From positions 1-5,768 of the forward strand of contig CAIRND010000697.1 in assembly GCA_903879825.1 (NCBI GenBank): a stretch of DNA of 5,768 nucleotides, read 5' to 3'. The first letter of the stretch is position 1; every line of letters begins with the position of its first letter. Both the position numbers and the translations under genes were made by a program. Source of the stretch: an uncultured Geobacteraceae bacterium (lineage in GTDB: Bacteria; Desulfobacterota; Desulfuromonadia; Geobacterales; Pseudopelobacteraceae). This document shows, one piece after another, positions 5,225 to 5,768 of this stretch. A model generated the notes under the pieces. It was not told the DNA's origin and did no database searches. It worked only from the letters and a program-made list of their open reading frames with translations.

Positions 5225-5504
5225 AAATCCCCCCTTTCAATGTTCCGTAGAAATCAACCACTTCCTGTGACGGCATCACCCGGCCAAGTTCAATACTGGA
5301 AAGGTCAGATGCTTTCATGCCGCAAATTTTAGCCATCTCCCGTAATGTGATTTCATGCTTAACTCTTCTGTCTCTGAGCTTCCGGCCATACTCTTGATAC
5401 GGCACCGGCTGACGCAAGCTTGCGTACAATTCAGGGTGTTGCTCTTTCAGCTGCTCGTCAGTCAGCCATGCACTTGTGCCGTCTGCAAAGTCGAGGTGAA
5501 TCAT
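5211..5504 (-). CDS. XRE-type helix-turn-helix protein, phage regulator-like
   Basis: The 97-residue product has a helix-turn-helix of the Cro/C1 (XRE) class at residues about 39-80: EYGRKLRDRRV, then TLREMAKICGM (53-63), the turn, KASDLSSIELGRVMPS (64-79). The N-terminal 30 residues (FADGTSAWLTDEQLKEQHPEL) form a short extra segment before it. It may regulate phage genes, but the lack of a dimerisation or cleavage domain and its place inside an operon of small proteins make it unlikely to be the main repressor. The start ATG at 5504 overlaps the previous stop in an ATGA arrangement, with GGAG 5 nt upstream. The next gene overlaps its end by 14 bp. Confidence 0.82.
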   Translation of the reverse strand: MIHLDFADGTSAWLTDEQLKEQHPELYASLRQPVPYQEYGRKLRDRRVKHEITLREMAKICGMKASDLSSIELGRVMPSQEVVDFYGTLKGGICVEI

Positions 5505-5768
5505 ACCGGCTCCGCCTGTAACGCCTCATACTCAGCAATAGTCCAAAGCTTCACATTATTGACTTTGTAGAAGCTTGGTTGCTTCCCATGGTCATCAGCC
5601 CACTTGTCAATCACCGCTCCCAGATCATCACGCAAAGTTTGTATTTCAGTACGGTGAGCCTCAGTACGTTTATCGGCCTGTTCTCTTTCCGGCGTTCCTG
5701 CTTTGTAGCGGTTCGGCCATTCAGGGCCATCAAGCCAACCTTCCACGCATTCACCGCACTCGTCAAAA
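5501..5768 (-). CDS. Phage-type hypothetical protein, 5' end beyond window
   Basis: The frame is open to the window edge, so the true start probably lies outside; a GTG at 5746 would be an internal start giving 81 residues. The visible part reads through DECGEC (a CxxC pair) and VEGWLDGPEWPNRYKAG, then a strongly charged helix (about EREQADKRTEAHRTE...LRDDLGAVIDKWADDH) and ends with WTIAEYEALQAEPV. Its stop overlaps the ATG of the helix-turn-helix gene (ATGA), so the two are coupled. I do not recognise the family. The helix suggests a coiled-coil or structural role, and the cysteine pair suggests a metal site if the missing part supplies partners. Confidence 0.7.
   Translation of the reverse strand, partial: FDECGECVEGWLDGPEWPNRYKAGTPEREQADKRTEAHRTEIQTLRDDLGAVIDKWADDHGKQPSFYKVNNVKLWTIAEYEALQAEPV

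Noticed and set aside
1..5768. TTTTGAC at the left edge and its exact complement GTCAAAA at the right edge, as possible element ends
   Set aside because: Seven AT-rich bases at arbitrary window edges; the genes run continuously through both ends, so this is most likely chance.

Overview
The window is a compact block of co-directional genes, all read from the minus strand, with the character of a phage or prophage accessory region. Genes are small, overlap or sit a few bases apart, most have clear Shine-Dalgarno sequences, several begin with GTG or TTG, and most products are uncharacterised phage-type proteins. Codon use and Shine-Dalgarno strength fit a Gram-negative bacterium or its phage of moderate GC, but nothing here fixes the species. 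No integrase, capsid or tail gene, tRNA, rRNA or CRISPR array is visible.

The centre (about 2092-4622) is a complete diversity-generating retroelement (DGR). In transcription order it has a target gene with a C-terminal DUF1566/Lcl-type (C-type-lectin-fold) domain and a 104-bp variable repeat (VR, 3921-4024); avd, encoding the four-helix accessory protein (3520-3873); a leader of about 165 bp with no gene; the template repeat (TR, 3251-3354); and a reverse transcriptase (RT) with the DGR-type SQ motif and a YVDD active site. TR and VR align without gaps at a constant offset of 670 bp and differ at 16 sites. Read on the coding strand, every difference is an A in TR replaced by another base in VR, which is the signature of adenine-specific mutagenic retrohoming. 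The TR runs into the 5' end of the RT reading frame.

Upstream in transcription (4597-5768) are a gene cut by the window edge, a small XRE-type helix-turn-helix protein, a protein with two copies of a CxxC-xGxGC-xxCP cysteine module, and a short CPVC protein that overlaps the target start. Downstream (8-2141) are a 65-residue phage protein overlapping the RT end, an unlisted 48-residue cysteine-rich protein coupled to a 189-residue phage protein (TTG start), an ASCH-domain protein, and a 260-residue helical protein with a cysteine-rich C-terminus (GTG start).

Together: Avd and RT would copy the TR RNA into adenine-mutagenised cDNA that replaces the VR, diversifying about a dozen residues of the target's lectin-like surface. 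The target also carries a zinc-ribbon-like N-terminus, has no secretion signal, and lies among small cysteine-rich proteins rather than tail genes, so what it binds is open.
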